Shown: positions 37,200 through 51,500 of the stretch, piece by piece | Layout: each line of letters opens with the position of its first letter | Numbering within the stretch: the stretch's first letter is position 1 | Assembly: GCA_958298945.1 (NCBI GenBank) | Contig: CATQJD010000140.1 | Location: 62,001-126,000 of the forward strand | Source of the DNA: Atherix ibis | Lineage: Eukaryota > Arthropoda > Insecta > Diptera > Athericidae | Direction of reading: 5' to 3' | DNA length: 64,000 bases | Notes under the pieces: generated by a model | Told to the model about the DNA's origin: nothing | The model's input: only the letters and a program-made list of their open reading frames with translations | Database searches by the model: none | Made by a program: the position numbers and the translations under genes

Positions 37200-38050
37200 T
37201 GAAGTAGTATGTTGAAGAGGAGTATGAAGTAGTATGTGTGAGAGGAATATGAAGAAGCATGTTTATGAGGAATATGAAGTAGTATGTTTAAGGGGAATAT
37301 GAAGCAGTATGTTTAAGAGGAATATGAAGCAGTATATTTAAGAGGAATATGAAGTAGTATATTTAAGAGGAATATGAAGTAGTGTGTTTAAGAGGAATAT
37401 GAAAAAGTATGTTTAAGAGCAATATGAAGTAGTATGTTTAACAGGAATATGAAGTAGTATATTTAAGAGGAATATGAAGTAGTATGTTTAAGAAGAATAT
37501 GAAGTAGTATGTTTAAGAGGAATATGAAGTAGTATGTTTAAGAGGAATATGAAGTAGTATGTTTAAGAGGAATATGAAGTAGTATGTTTAAGAGGAATAT
37601 GAAGTAGTATATTTAAGAGGAATATGAAGTAGTAGATTTAAGAGGAATATGAAGTAGTATGTTTAAGAGGAATATGAAGTAGTATGTTTAAGAGGAATAT
37701 GAAGTAGTATGTTTAAGAGGAATATGAAGTAGTATTTTTAAGAGGAATATGAAGTAGTATATTTAAGAGGAATATGAAGTAGTATATTTGCGAGGAATAT
37801 GAAGTAGTATGTTTAAGAGGAATATGTAGTAGTATATTTAAGAGGAATATGAAGTAGTATATTTAAGAGGAATATGAAGTAGTATGTTTAAGAGGAATAT
37901 GAAGTAGTATATTTAAGAGGAATATGAAGTAGTATGTTGAAGAGGAGTATGAAGTAGTATGTGTGAGAGGAATATGAAGTAGAATGTTTATGAGGAATAT
38001 GAAGTAGTATGTTTAAGGGGAATATGAAGTAGTATGTTTAAGAGGAATAT
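37200..38050 (+). repeat. 725-bp (29-monomer) pair, recurring
   Basis: A GTTGAAGAGGAGTATG monomer followed by GTGTGAGAGG and TTTATGAGG monomers occurs at about 37212 and 37937, 725 bp apart. The same 725-bp pairing recurs at about 40338/41063, 43139/43864 and 49553/50278, marking the 29-mer as an internal building block of the larger repeats. Confidence 0.7.
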
Positions 38051-38210
38051 GAAGCAGTATATTTAAGAGGAATATGAAGTAGTAAATTTAAGAGGAATAT
38101 GAAGTAGTGTGTTTAAGAGGAATATGAAGTAGTATGTTTAAGAGGAATATGAAGTAGTATGTTTAAGAGGAATATGAAGTAGTACGTTTAAGAGGAATAT
38201 GAAGTAGTAT

Positions 38211-38216
38211 ACGTGT
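38211..38216 (+). other. 6-bp insertion ACGTGT in a monomer
   Basis: TAGTATACGTGTATTTAAG instead of TAGTATATTTAAG. It sits at the same point in the monomer (after TAGTAT) as the ACGTAT insertion at 5818-5823. The copies of this block at 41.3 and 44.1 kb lack it. Confidence 0.75.
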
Positions 38217-38220
38217 ATTT

Positions 38221-41200
38221 AAGAGGAATATGAAGTAGTATATTTGAGAGGCATATGAAGTAGTATGTTTAAGAGGAATATGAAGTAGTATATTTAAGAG
38301 GAATATGAAGTAGTATATTTAAGAGGAATATGAAGTAGTATGTTTAAGAGGAATATGAAGTAGTATATTTAAGAGGAATATGAAGTAGTATGTTTATGAG
38401 GAATATGAAGTAGTATGTTTAAGAGGAATATGAAGTAGTATGTTTAAGAGGAATATGAAGCAGTATATTTAAGAGGAATATGAAGTAGTATATTTAAGGG
38501 GAATATGAAGTAGTATGTTTAAGAGAAATATGAAGTAGTATGTTTATGAGGAATATGAAGTAGTATGTTTAAGAGGAATATGAAGTAGTATGTTTAAGAG
38601 AAATATGAAGTAGTATGTTTGTGAGGAATATGAAGTAGTATGTTTAAGAGGAATATGAAGTAGTATATTAAAGACTAATATGAAGTAGTATGTTTAAGAG
38701 GAATATGAAGTATAATATTTAAGAGAAATATGAAGTAGTATGTTTAATAGGGATATGAAGTAGTATGTTTAAGAGGAATATGAAGTAGTATATTTAAGAG
38801 GAATATGAAGTAGTATGTTTAAGAGGAATATGATGTAGTATGTTTAAGAGGAATATGAAGTAGTATGTTTAAGAGGGATATGAAGTAGTATGTTTAAGAG
38901 GAATATGAAGTAGTATATTTAAGAGGAATATGAAGTAGTATGGTTTAGAGGAATATGAAGTAGTATATTTAAGAGGAATATAAAGTAGTATGTTTAAGAG
39001 GAATATAAAGTAGTATATTTAAGAGGAATATGAAGTAGTATGTTTAAGAGGAATATGAAGTATTATGTTTAAGGGGAATATGATGTAGTATGTTTAAGAG
39101 GAATATGAAGTAGTATATTTAAGAGGAATATGAAGTAGTATATTTAAGAGTAATATGAAGTAGTATGTTTAAGAGGAATATGAAGTAGTATGTTTAAGAG
39201 GAATTAAGAAGTAGTATGTTTAAGAGGAATATGAAGTAGTATATTTAAGAGGAATTTGAAGTAGTATATTTAAGAGGAATATGAAGTAGTATGTTTAAGA
39301 GGAATATAAAGTAGTATGTTTAAGAGGAATATGAAGTAGTATCTTTAAGAGGAATATGAAGTAGTATGTTTAAGAGGATAATGAAGTAGTATGTTTAAGA
39401 GGAATATGAAGTAGTATGTTTAAGAGGAATATGAAGTATTATGTTTAAGAGGAATATGAAGTAGTATGTTTAAGAGGAATATGAAGTAGTATGTTTAAGA
39501 GGAATATGAAGTAGTATGTTTAAGAGGAATATGAAGTAGTATGTTTAAGAGGAATATGAAGTAGTATATTTAAGAGGAATATGTAGTAGTATATTTAAGA
39601 GGAATATGAAGTAGTATGTTTAAGAGGAATATGAAGTAGTATATTTAAGAGGAATATGAAGTAGTATATTTAAGAGGAAGTAGTATTTTTTAGAGGAATA
39701 TGAAGTAGTATATTTAAGAGGAATATGAAGTAGTATGTTTATGAGAAATATGAAGTAGTATGTTTAAGAGGAATATGAAGTAGTATGTTTAAGAGGAATA
39801 TGAAGCAGTATATTTAAGAGGAATATGAAGTAGTATATTTAAGAGGAATATGAAGTAGTATGTTTAAGAGAAATACGAAGTAGTATGTTTATGAGGAATA
39901 TGAAGTAGTATGTTTAAAAGGAATATGAAGTAGTATGTTTAAGAGAAATATGAAGTAGTATGTTTATGAGGAATATGAAGTAGTATGTTTAAGGGGAATA
40001 TGAAGTAGTATATTAAAGACTAATATGAAGTAGTATGTTTAAGAGGAATATGAAGTATAATATTTAAGAGGAATATGAAGTAGTATGTTTAATAGGGATA
40101 TGAAGTAGTATGTTTAAGAGGAATATGAAGTAGTATGTTTAAGAGGAATATGAAGTAGTATATTTAAGAGGAATATGAAGTAGTATATTTGAGAGGAATA
40201 TGAAGTAGTATGTTTAAGAGGAATATGTAGTAGTATATTTAAGAGGAATATGAAGTAGTATATTTAAGAGGAATATGAAGTAGTATGTTTAAGAGGAATA
40301 TGAAGTAGTATATTTAAGAGGAATATGAAGTAGTATGTTGAAGAGGAGTATGAAGTAGTATGTGTGAGAGGAATATGAAGTAGAATGTTTATGAGGAATA
40401 TGAAGTAGTATGTTTAAGGGGAATATGAAGTAGTATGTTTAAGAGGAATATGAAGTAGTATATTTAAGAGGAATATGAAGTAGTATATTTAAGAGGAATA
40501 TGAAGTAGTGTGTTTAAGAGGAATATGAAAAAGTATGTTTAAGAGGAATATGAAGTAGTATGTTTAACAGGAATATGAAGTAGTATATTTAAGAGGAATA
40601 TGAAGTAGTATGTTTAAGAAGAATATGAAGTAGTATGTTTAAGAGGAATATGAAGTAGTATGTTTAAGAGGAATATGAAGTAGTATGTTTAAGAGGAATA
40701 TGAAGTAGTATGTTTAAGAGGAATATGAAGTAGTATATTTAAGAGGAATATGAAGTAGTATATTTAAGAGGAATATGAAGTAGTATGTTTAAGAGGAATA
40801 TGAAGTAGTATGTTTAAGAGGAATATGAAGTAGTATGTTTAAGAGGAATATGAAGTAGTACTTTTAAGAGGAATATGAAGTAGTATATTAAAGAGGAATA
40901 TGAAGTAGTATATTTGAGAGAAATATGAAGTAGTATGTTTAAGAGGAATATGTAGTAGTATATTTAAGAGGAATATGAAGTAGTATATTTAAGAGGAATA
41001 TGAAGTAGTATGTTTAAGAGGAATATGAAGTAGTATATTTAAGAGGAATATGAAGTAGTATGTTGAAGAGGAGTATGAAGTAGTATGTGTGAGAGGAATA
41101 TGAAGTAGAATGTTTATGAGGAATATGAAGTAGTATGTTTAAGGGGAATATGAAGTAGTATGTTTAAGAGGAATATGAAGCAGTATATTTAAGAGGAATA

Positions 41201-42716
41201 TGAAGTAGTATATTTAAGAGGAATATGAAGTAGTGTGTTTAAGAGGAATATGAAGTAGTATGTTTAAGAGGAATATGAAGTAGTATGTTTAAGAGGAATA
41301 TGAAGTAGTATGTTTAAGAGGAATATGAAGTAGTATATTTAAGAGGAATATGAAGTAGTATATTTGAGAGGCATATGAAGTAGTATGTTTAAGAGGAATA
41401 TGAAGTAGTATATTTAAGAGGAATATGAAGTAGTATATTTAAGAGGAATATGAAGTAGTATGTTTAAGAGGAATATGAAGTAGTATATTTAAGAGGAATA
41501 TGAAGTAGTATGTTTATGAGGAATATGAAGTAGTATGTTTAAGAGGAATATGAAGTAGTATGTTTAAGAGGAATATGAAGCAGTATATTTAAGAGGAATA
41601 TGAAGTAGTATATTTAAGGGGAATATGAAGTAGTATGTTTAAGAGAAATATGAAGTAGTATGTTTATGAGGAATATGAAGTAGTATGTTTAAGAGGAATA
41701 TGAAGTAGTATGTTTAAGAGAAATATGAAGTAGTATGTTTGTGAGGAATATGAAGTAGTATGTTTAAGAGGAATATGAAGTAGTATATTAAAGACTAATA
41801 TGAAGTAGTATGTTTAAGAGGAATATGAAGTATAATATTTAAGAGGAATATGAAGTAGTATGTTTAATAGGGATATGAAGTAGTATGTTTAAGAGGAATA
41901 TGAAGTAGTATATTTAAGAGGAATATGAAGTAGTATGTTTAAGAGGAATATGATGTAGTATGTTTAAGAGGAATATGAAGTAGTATGTTTAAGAGGGATA
42001 TGAAGTAGTATGTTTAAGAGGAATATGAAGTAGTATATTTAAGAGGAATATGAAGTAGTATGTTTTAGAGGAATATGAAGTAGTATATTTAAGAGGAATA
42101 TAAAGTAGTATGTTTAAGAGGAATATAAAGTAGTATATTTAAGAGGAATATGAAGTAGTATGTTTAAGAGGAATATGAAGTATTATGTTTAAGGGGAATA
42201 TGATGTAGTATGTTTAAGAGGAATATGAAGTAGTATATTTAAGAGGAATATGAAGTAGTATATTTAAGAGGAATATGAAGTAGTATGTTTAAGAGGAATA
42301 TGAAGTAGTATGTTTAAGAGGAATTAAGAAGTAGTATGTTTAAGAGGAATATGAAGTAGTATATTTAAGAGGAATTTGAAGTAGTATATTTAAGAGGAAT
42401 ATGAAGTAGTATGTTTAAGAGGAATATAAAGTAGTATGTTTAAGAGGAATATGAAGTAGTATCTTTAAGAGGAATATGAAGTAGTATGTTTAAGAGGATA
42501 ATGAAGTAGTATGTTTAAGGGGAATATGAAGTAGTATGTTTAAGAGGAATATGAAGTATTATGTTTAAGAGGAATATGAAGTAGTATGTTTAAGAGGAAT
42601 ATGAAGTAGTATGTTTAAGAGGAATATGAAGTAGTTTGTTTAAGAGGAATATGAAGTAGTATGTTTAAGAGGAATATGAAGTAGTATAATTAAGAGGAAT
42701 ATGAAGTAGTATATTT
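38221..42716 (+). repeat. Higher-order pair at 3120-bp offset
   Basis: GAGGCATATG (38251/41371) and ATTAAAGACTAATATGAAG (38661/41781) recur at exactly 3120 bp, as do the GAATTAAGAAG monomers (near 39204/42324). The second copy lacks the stretch with the AGAGGAAGTAG junction seen at 39675. Confidence 0.75.
39671..39681 (+). other. 6-bp deletion junction AGAGGAAGTAG
   Basis: A monomer boundary with AATATG missing, so AAGAGG joins AAGTAG, followed by a TATTTTTTAGAGG monomer. It recurs near 45596, 48892 (with TATATTTTAGAGG) and 52010; 45596 to 52010 is the 6414-bp step. Confidence 0.75.
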
Positions 42717-45545
42717 AAGAGGAATATGAAGTAGTATGTTTAAGAGAAATATGAAGTAGTATGTTTATGAGGAATATGAAGTAGTATGTTTAAGGGGAAT
42801 ATGAAGTAGTATATTAAAGACTAATATGAAGTAGTATGTTTAAGAGGAATATGAAGTATAATATTTAAGAGGAATATGAAGTAGTATGTTTAATAGGGAT
42901 ATGAAGTAGTATGTTTAAGAGGAATATGAAGTAGTATGTTTAAGAGGAATATGAAGTAGTATATTTAAGAGGAATATGAAGTAGTATATTTGAGAGGAAT
43001 ATGAAGTAGTATGTTTAAGAGGAATATGTAGTAGTATATTTAAGAGGAATATGAAGTAGTATATTTAAGAGGAATATGAAGTAGTATGTTTAAGAGGAAT
43101 ATGAAGTAGTATATTTAAGAGGAATATGAAGTAGTATGTTGAAGAGGAGTATGAAGTAGTATGTGTGAGAGGAATATGAAGTAGAATGTTTATGAGGAAT
43201 ATGAAGTAGTATGTTTAAGGGGAATATGAAGTAGTATGTTTAAGAGGAATATGAAGTAGTATATTTAAGAGGAATATGAAGTAGTATATTTAAGAGGAAT
43301 ATGAAGTAGTGTGTTTAAGAGGAATATGAAAAAGTATGTTTAAGAGGAATATGAAGTAGTATGTTTAACAGGAATATGAAGTAGTATATTTAAGAGGAAT
43401 ATGAAGTAGTATGTTTAAGAAGAATATGAAGTAGTATGTTTAAGAGGAATATGAAGTAGTATGTTTAAGAGGAATATGAAGTAGTATGTTTAAGAGGAAT
43501 ATGAAGTAGTATGTTTAAGAGGAATATGAAGTAGTATATTTAAGAGGAATATGAAGTAGTATATTTAAGAGGAATATGAAGTAGTATGTTTAAGAGGAAT
43601 ATGAAGTAGTATGTTTAAGAGGAATATGAAGTAGTATGTTTAAGAGGAATATGAAGTAGTACTTTTAAGAGGAATATGAAGTAGTATATTTAAGAGGAAT
43701 ATGAAGTAGTATATTTGAGAGAAATATGAAGTAGTATGTTTAAGAGGAATATGTAGTAGTATATTTAAGAGGAATATGAAGTAGTATATTTAAGAGGAAT
43801 ATGAAGTAGTAAGTTTAAGAGGAATATGAAGTAGTATATTTAAGAGGAATATGAAGTAGTATGTTGAAGAGGAGTATGAAGTAGTATGTGTGAGAGGAAT
43901 ATGAAGTAGAATGTTTATGAGGAATATGAAGTAGTATGTTTAAGGGGAATATGAAGTAGTATGTTTAAGAGGAATATGAAGCAGTATATTTAAGAGGAAT
44001 ATGAAGTAGTATATTTAAGAGGAATATGAAGTAGTGTGTTTAAGAGGAATATGAAGTAGTATGTTTAAGAGGAATATGAAGTAGTATGTTTAAGAGGAAT
44101 ATGAAGTAGTATGTTTAAGAGGAATATGAAGTAGTATATTTAAGAGGAATATGAAGTAGTATATTTGAGAGGCATATGAAGTAGTATGTTTAAGAGGAAT
44201 ATGAAGTAGTATATTTAAGAGGAATATGAAGTAGTATATTTAAGAGGAATATGAAGTAGTATGTTTAAGAGGAATATGAAGTAGTATATTTAAGAGGAAT
44301 ATGAAGTAGTATGTTTATGAGGAATATGAAGTAGTATGTTTAAGAGGAATATGAAGTAGTATGTTTAAGAGGAATATGAAGCAGTATATTTAAGAGGAAT
44401 ATGAAGTAGTATATTTAAGGGGAATATGAAGTAGTATGTTTAAGAGAAATATGAAGTAGTATGTTTATGAGGAATATGAAGTAGTATGTTTAAGAGGAAT
44501 ATGAAGTAGTATGTTTAAGAGAAATATGAAGTAGTATGTTTGTGAGGAATATGAAGTAGTATGTTTAAGAGGAATATGAAGTAGTATATTAAAGACTAAT
44601 ATGAAGTAGTATGTTTAAGAGGAATATGAAGTATAATATTTAAGAGGAATATGAAGTAGTATGTTTAATAGGGATATGAAGTAGTATGTTTAAGAGGAAT
44701 ATGAAGTAGTATATTTAAGAGGAATATGAAGTAGTATGTTTAAGAGGAATATGATGTAGTATGTTTAAGAGGAATATGAAGTAGTATGTTTAAGAGGGAT
44801 ATGAAGTAGTATGTTTAAGAGGAATATGAAGTAGTATATTTAAGAGGAATATGAAGTAGTATGTTTTAGAGGAATATGAAGTAGTATATTTAAGAGGAAT
44901 ATAAAGTAGTATGTTTAAGAGGAATATAAAGTAGTATATTTAAGAGGAATATGAAGTAGTATGTTTAAGAGGAATATGAAGTATTATGTTTAAGGGGAAT
45001 ATGATGTAGTATGTTTAAGAGGAATATGAAGTAGTATATTTAAGAGGAATATGAAGTAGTATATTTAAGAGGAATATGAAGTAGTATGTTTAAGAGGAAT
45101 ATGAAGTAGTATGTTTAAGAGGAATTAAGAAGTAGTATGTTTAAGAGGAATATGAAGTAGTATATTTAAGAGGAATTTGAAGTAGTATATTTAAGAGGAA
45201 TATGAAGTAGTATGTTTAAGAGGAATATAAAGTAGTATGTTTAAGAGGAATATGAAGTAGTATCTTTAAGAGGAATATGAAGTAGTATGTTTAAGAGGAT
45301 AATGAAGTAGTATGTTTAAGGGGAATATGAAGTAGTATGTTTAAGAGGAATATGAAGTATTATGTTTAAGAGGAATATGAAGTAGTATGTTTAAGAGGAA
45401 TATGAAGTAGTATGTTTAAGAGGAATATGAAGTAGTTTGTTTAAGAGGAATATGAAGTAGTATGTTTAAGAGGAATATGAAGTAGTATAATTAAGAGGAA
45501 TATGAAGTAGTATATTTAAGAGGAATATGAAGTAGTATGTTTAAG
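39916..45545 (+). repeat. 2801-bp tandem duplication
   Basis: 39916-42716 and 42717-45517 are successive copies, and the match continues to about 45545. ATTAAAGACTAATATGAAG recurs at 40006/42807 and 41781/44582, and GAGGCATATG at 41371/44172, each exactly 2801 bp apart. 2801 is 112 x 25 + 1, consistent with the single 26-bp GAATTAAGAAG monomer in each copy. Confidence 0.8.
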
Positions 45546-48500
45546 AGGAATATGAAGTAGTATATTTAAGAGGAATATGAAGTAGTATATTTAAGAGGAA
45601 GTAGTATTTTTTAGAGGAATATGAAGTAGTATATTTAAGAGGAATATGAAGTAGTATGTTTATGAGAAATATGAAGTAGTATGTTTAAGAGGAATATGAA
45701 GTAGTATGTTTAAGAGGAATATGAAGCAGTATATTTAAGAGGAATATGAAGTAGTATATTTAAGAGGAATATGAAGTAGTATGTTTAAGAGAAATACGAA
45801 GTAGTATGTTTATGAGGAATATGAAGTAGTATGTTTAAGAGGAATATGAAGTAGTATGTTTAAGAGAAATATGAAGTAGTATGTTTATGAGGAATATGAA
45901 GTAGTATGTTTAAGAGGAATATGAAGTAGTATATTAAAGACTAATATGAAGTAGTATGTTTAAGAGGAATATGAAGTATAATATTTAAGAGGAATATGAA
46001 GTAGTATGTTTAATAGGGATATGAAGTAGTATGTTTAAGAGGAATATGAAGTAGTATATTTAAGAGGAATATGAAGTAGTATGTTTAAGAGGAATATGAA
46101 GTAGTATGTTTAAGAGGAATATGAAGTAGTATGTTTAAGAGGGATATGAAGTAGTATGTTTAAGAGGAATATGAAGTAGTATATTTAAGAGGAATATGAA
46201 GTAGTATGTTTTAGAGGAATATGAAGTAGTATATTTAAGAGGAATATAAAGTAGTATGTATAAGAGGAATATAAAGTAGTATATTTAAGAGGAATATGAA
46301 GTAGTATGTTTAAGAGGAATATGAAGTATTATGTTTAAGAGGAATATGATGTAGTATGTTTAAGAGGAATATGAAGTAGTATATTTAAGAGGAATATGAA
46401 GCAGTATATTTAAGAGGAATATGAAGTAGTATGTTTAAGAGGAATATGAAGTAGTATGTTTAAGAGGAATTAAGAAGTAGTATGTTTAAGAGGAATATGA
46501 AGTAGTATATTTAAGAGGAATTTGAAGTAGTATATTTAAGAGGAATATGAAGTAGTATGTTTAAGAGGAATATGAAGTAGTATGTTTAAGAGGAATATGA
46601 AGTAGTATGTTTAAGAGGAATATGAAGTAGTATGTTTAAGAGGATAATGAAGTAGTATGTTTAAGAGGAATATGAAGTAGTATGTTTAAAAGGAATATGA
46701 AGTATTATGTTTAAGAGGAATATGAAGTAGTATGTTTAAGAGGAACATGAAGTTGTATGTTTGAGAGGAATATGAAGTAGTTTATTTAAGAGGAATATGA
46801 GGTAGTTTGTTGAAGAGGAATATGAAATAGCATGTTTAAGAGGAATATGCAGTAGTATGTTTAAGAGGAATATGAAGTAGTATGTTTAAGAGGAATATGA
46901 AGTAGTATGTTCTAGAGGAATAAGAAGTAGGACGTTTAAGAGGAATATGAAGTAGTATATTTAAGAGGAATATGAAGTAATATGTTTAAGAGGAATATGA
47001 AGTAGTATGTTTAAGAGGAATATGAAGTAGTATGTTTACGAGGAATATGAAGTAGTATGTTTAAGAGGAATATGAAGTAGTATATTTAAGAGGAATATGA
47101 AGTAGTATGTTTAAGAGGAATATGAAGTAGTATGTTTAAGAGAAATATGAAGTACTATGTTTAAGAGGAATATGAAATAGTATGTTTAAGAGGAATATGA
47201 AGTAGTATGTTTAGGAGGAATATGAAGTAGTATGTTTAGGAGGAATATGAAGTAGTATGTTTAAGAGCAATATGAAGTAGTATGTTAAAGAGGAATATGA
47301 AGTAGTATGTTTAACAGGAATATGAAGTAGTATATTTAAGAGGAATATGAAGTAGTATGTTTAAGAGGAATATGAAGTAGTATATTTAAGAGGAATATAA
47401 AGTTGTATATTTAAGAGGAATATGAAGTAGTATGTTTAAGGGGAATATGAAGTAGTATGTTTAAAAGGATAATGAAGTAGTATGTTTAAGAGGATAATGA
47501 AGTAGTATGTTTAAGAGGAATATTAAGTATTATGTTTAAGAGGAATATGAAGTAGTATGTTTAAGAGGAATATGAAGTAGTATGTTTAAGAGGTATATGA
47601 AGTTGTATGTTTAAGAGGAATATGAAGTAGTATGTTTAAGAGGAATATGAAGTAGTATATTTAAGAGCAATATGAAGTAGTATGTTTAAGGGGAATATGA
47701 AGTAGTATGTTTAAGAGGAATATGAAGTAGTATGTTTAAGAGGATAATGAAGTAGTATGTTTAAGAGGATAATGAAGTAGTATGTTTAAGAGGAATATGA
47801 AGTATTATGTTTAAGAGGAATATGAAGTAGTATGTTTAAGAGGAACATGAAGTTGTATGTTTAAGAGGAATATGAAGTAGTTTATTTAAGAGCAATATGA
47901 GGTAGTATGTTTAAGAGGAATATGAAATAGCATGTTTAAGAGGAATATGCAGTAGTATGTTTAAGAGGAATATGAAGTAGTATGTTTAAGAGGAATATGA
48001 AGTAGTATGTTTAAGAGGAATATGTAGTAGTATGTTTAAGAGGAATATGAAGTAGTATGTTTAAGAGGAATATGAAGTAGTATATTTAAGAGGAATATGA
48101 AGTAGTATATTTAAGAGGAATATGAAATAGTCTGCTTAAGAGGAATATGAAGTAGTATGTTTAAGAGGAATATGAAGTAGTATATTAAAGACTAATATGA
48201 AGTAGTATGTTTAAGAGGAATATGAAGTATAATATTTAAGAGGAATATGAAGTAGTATGTTTAATAGGGATATGAAGTAGTATGTTTAAGAGGAATATGA
48301 AGTAGTATATTTAAGAGGAATATGAAGTAGTATGTTTAAGAGGAATATGATGTAGTATGTTTAAGAGGAATATGAAGTAGTATGTTTAAGAGGGATATGA
48401 AGTAGTATGTTTAAGAGGAATATGAAGTAGTATATTTAAGAGGAATATGAAGTAGTATGTTTTAGAGGAATATGAAGTAGTATATTTAAGAGGAATATGA

Positions 48501-51500
48501 AGTAGTATGTTTAAGAGGAATATAAAGTAGTATGTTTAAGAGGAATATGAAGTAGTATCTTTAAGAGGAATATGAAGTAGTATGTTTAAGAGGATAATGA
48601 AGTAGTATGTTTAAGGGGAATATGAAGTAGTATGTTTAAGAGGAATATGAAGTATTATGTTTAAGAGGAATTGAAGTAGTATGTTTAAGAGGAATATGAA
48701 GTAGTATGTTTAAGAGGAATATGAAGTAGTATGTTTAAGAGGAATATGAAGTAGTATGTTTAAGAGGAATATGAAGTAGTATATTTAAGAGGAATATGAA
48801 GTAGTATATTTAAGAGGAATATGAAGTAGTATGTTTAAGAGGAATATGAAGTAGTATATTTAAGAGGAATATGAAGTAGTATATTTAAGAGGAAGTAGTA
48901 TATTTTAGAGGAATATGAAGTAGTATATTTAAGAGGAATATGAAGTAGTATGTTTATGAGAAATATGAAGTAGTATGTTTAAGAGGAATATGAAGTAGTA
49001 TGTTTAAGAGGAATATGAAGCAGTATATTTAAGAGGAATATGAAGTAGTATATTTAAGAGGAATATGAAGTAGTATGTTTAAGAGAAATACGAAGTAGTA
49101 TGTTTATGAGGAATATGAAGTAGTATGTTTAAAAGGAATATGAAGTAGTATGTTTAAGAGAAATATGAAGTAGTATGTTTATGAGGAATATGAAGTAGTA
49201 TGTTTAAGAGGAATATGAAGTAGTATATTAAAGACTAATATGAAGTAGTATGTTTAAGAGGAATATGAAGTATAATATTTAAGAGGAATATGAAGTAGTA
49301 TGTTTAATAGGGATATGAAGTAGTATGTTTAAGAGGAATATGAAGTAGTATTTTTAAGAGGAATTTGAAGTAGTATATTTAAGAGGAATATGAAGTAGTA
49401 TATTTGAGAGGAATATGAAGTAGTATGTTTAAGAGGAATATGTAGTAGTATATTTAAGAGGAATATGAAGTAGTATATTTAAGAGGAATATGAAGTAGTA
49501 TGTTTAAGAGGAATATGAAGTAGTATATTTAAGAGGAATATGAAGTAGTATGTTGAATAGGAGTATGAAGTAGTATGTGTGAGAGGAATATGAAGTAGAA
49601 TGTTTATGAGGAATATGAAGTAGTATGTTTAAGGGGAATATGAAGTAGTATGTTTAAGAGGAATATGAAGCAGTATATTTAAGAGGAATATGAAGTAGTA
49701 TATTTAAGAGGAATATGAAGTAGTGTGTTTAAGAGGAATATGAAAAAGTATGTTTAAGAGGAATATGAAGTAGTATGTTTAACAGGAATATGAAGTAGTA
49801 TATTTAAGAGGAATATGAAGTAGTATGTTTAAGAAGAATATGAAGTAGTATGTTTAAGAGGAATATGAAGTAGTATGTTTAAGAGGAATATGAAGTAGTA
49901 TGTTTAAGAGGAATATGAAGTAGTATGTTTAAGAGGAATATGAAGTAGTATATTTAAGAGGAATATGAAGTAGTATATTTAAGAGGAATATGAAGTAGTA
50001 TGTTTAAGAGGAATATGAAGTAGTATGTTGTAGAGGAATATGAAGTAGTATGTTTAAGAGGAATATGAAGTAGTATTTTTAAGAGGAATATGAAGTAGTA
50101 TATTTAAGAGGAATATGAAGTAGTATATTTGAGAGGAATATGAAGTAGTATGTTTAAGAGAAATATGTAGTAGTATATTTAAGAGGAATATGAAGTAGTA
50201 TATTTAAGAGGAATATGAAGTAGTATGTTTAAGAGGAATATGTAGTAGTATATTTAAGAGGAATATGAAGTAGTATGTTGAAGAGGAGTATGAAGTAGTA
50301 TGTGTGAGAGGAATATGAAGTAGAATGTTTATGAGGAATATGAAGTAGTATGTTTAAGGGGAATATGAAGTAGTTTGTTTAAGAGGAATATGAAGCAGTA
50401 TATTTAAGAGGAATATGAAGTAGTATATTTAAGAGGAATATGAAGTAGTGTGTTTAAGAGGAATATGAAGTAGTATGTTTAAGAGGAATATGAAGTAGTA
50501 TGTTTAAGAGGAATATGAAGTAGTATGTTTAAGAGGAATATGAAGTAGTATATTTAAGAGGAATATGAAGTAGTATATTTGAGAGGCATATGAAGTAGTA
50601 TGTTTAAGAGGAATATGAAGTAGTATATTTAAGAGGAATATGAAGTAGTATATTTAAGAGGAATATGAAGTAGTATGTTTAAGAGGAATATGAAGTAGTA
50701 TATTTAAGAGGAATATGAAGTAGTATGTTTATGAGGAATATGAAGTAGTATGTTTAAGAGGAATATGAAGTAGTATGTTTAAGAGGAATATGAAGCAGTA
50801 TATTTAAGAGGAATATGAAGTAGTATATTTAAGGGGAATATGAAGTAGTATGTTTAAGAGAAATATGAAGTAGTATGTTTATGAGGAATATGAAGTAGTA
50901 TGTTTAAGAGGAATATGAAGTAGTATGTTTAAGAGAAATATGAAGTAGTATGTTTGTGAGGAATATGAAGTAGTATGTTTAAGAGGAATATGAGGTAGTA
51001 TATTAAAGACTAATATGAAGTAGTATGTTTAAGAGGAATATGAAGTATAATATTTAAGAGGAATATGAAGTAGTATGTTTAATAGGGATATGAAGTAGTA
51101 TGTTTAAGAGGAATATGAAGTAGTATATTTAAGAGGAATATGAAGTAGTATGTTTAAGAGGAATATGATGTAGTATGTTTAAGAGGACTATGAAGTAGTA
51201 TGTTTAAGAGGGATATGAAGTAGTATGTTTAAGAGGAATATGAAGTAGTATATTTAAGAGGAATATGAAGTAGTATGTTTTAGAGGAATATGAAGTAGTA
51301 TATTTAAGAGGAATATAAAGTAGTATGTTTAAGAGGAATATAAAGTAGTATATTTAAGAGGAATATGAAGTAGTATGTTTAAGAGGAATATGAAGTATTA
51401 TGTTTAAGGGGAATATGATGTAGTATGTTTAAGAGGAATATGAAGTAGTATATTTAAGAGGAATATGAAGTAGTATATTTAAGAGGAATATGAAGTAGTA

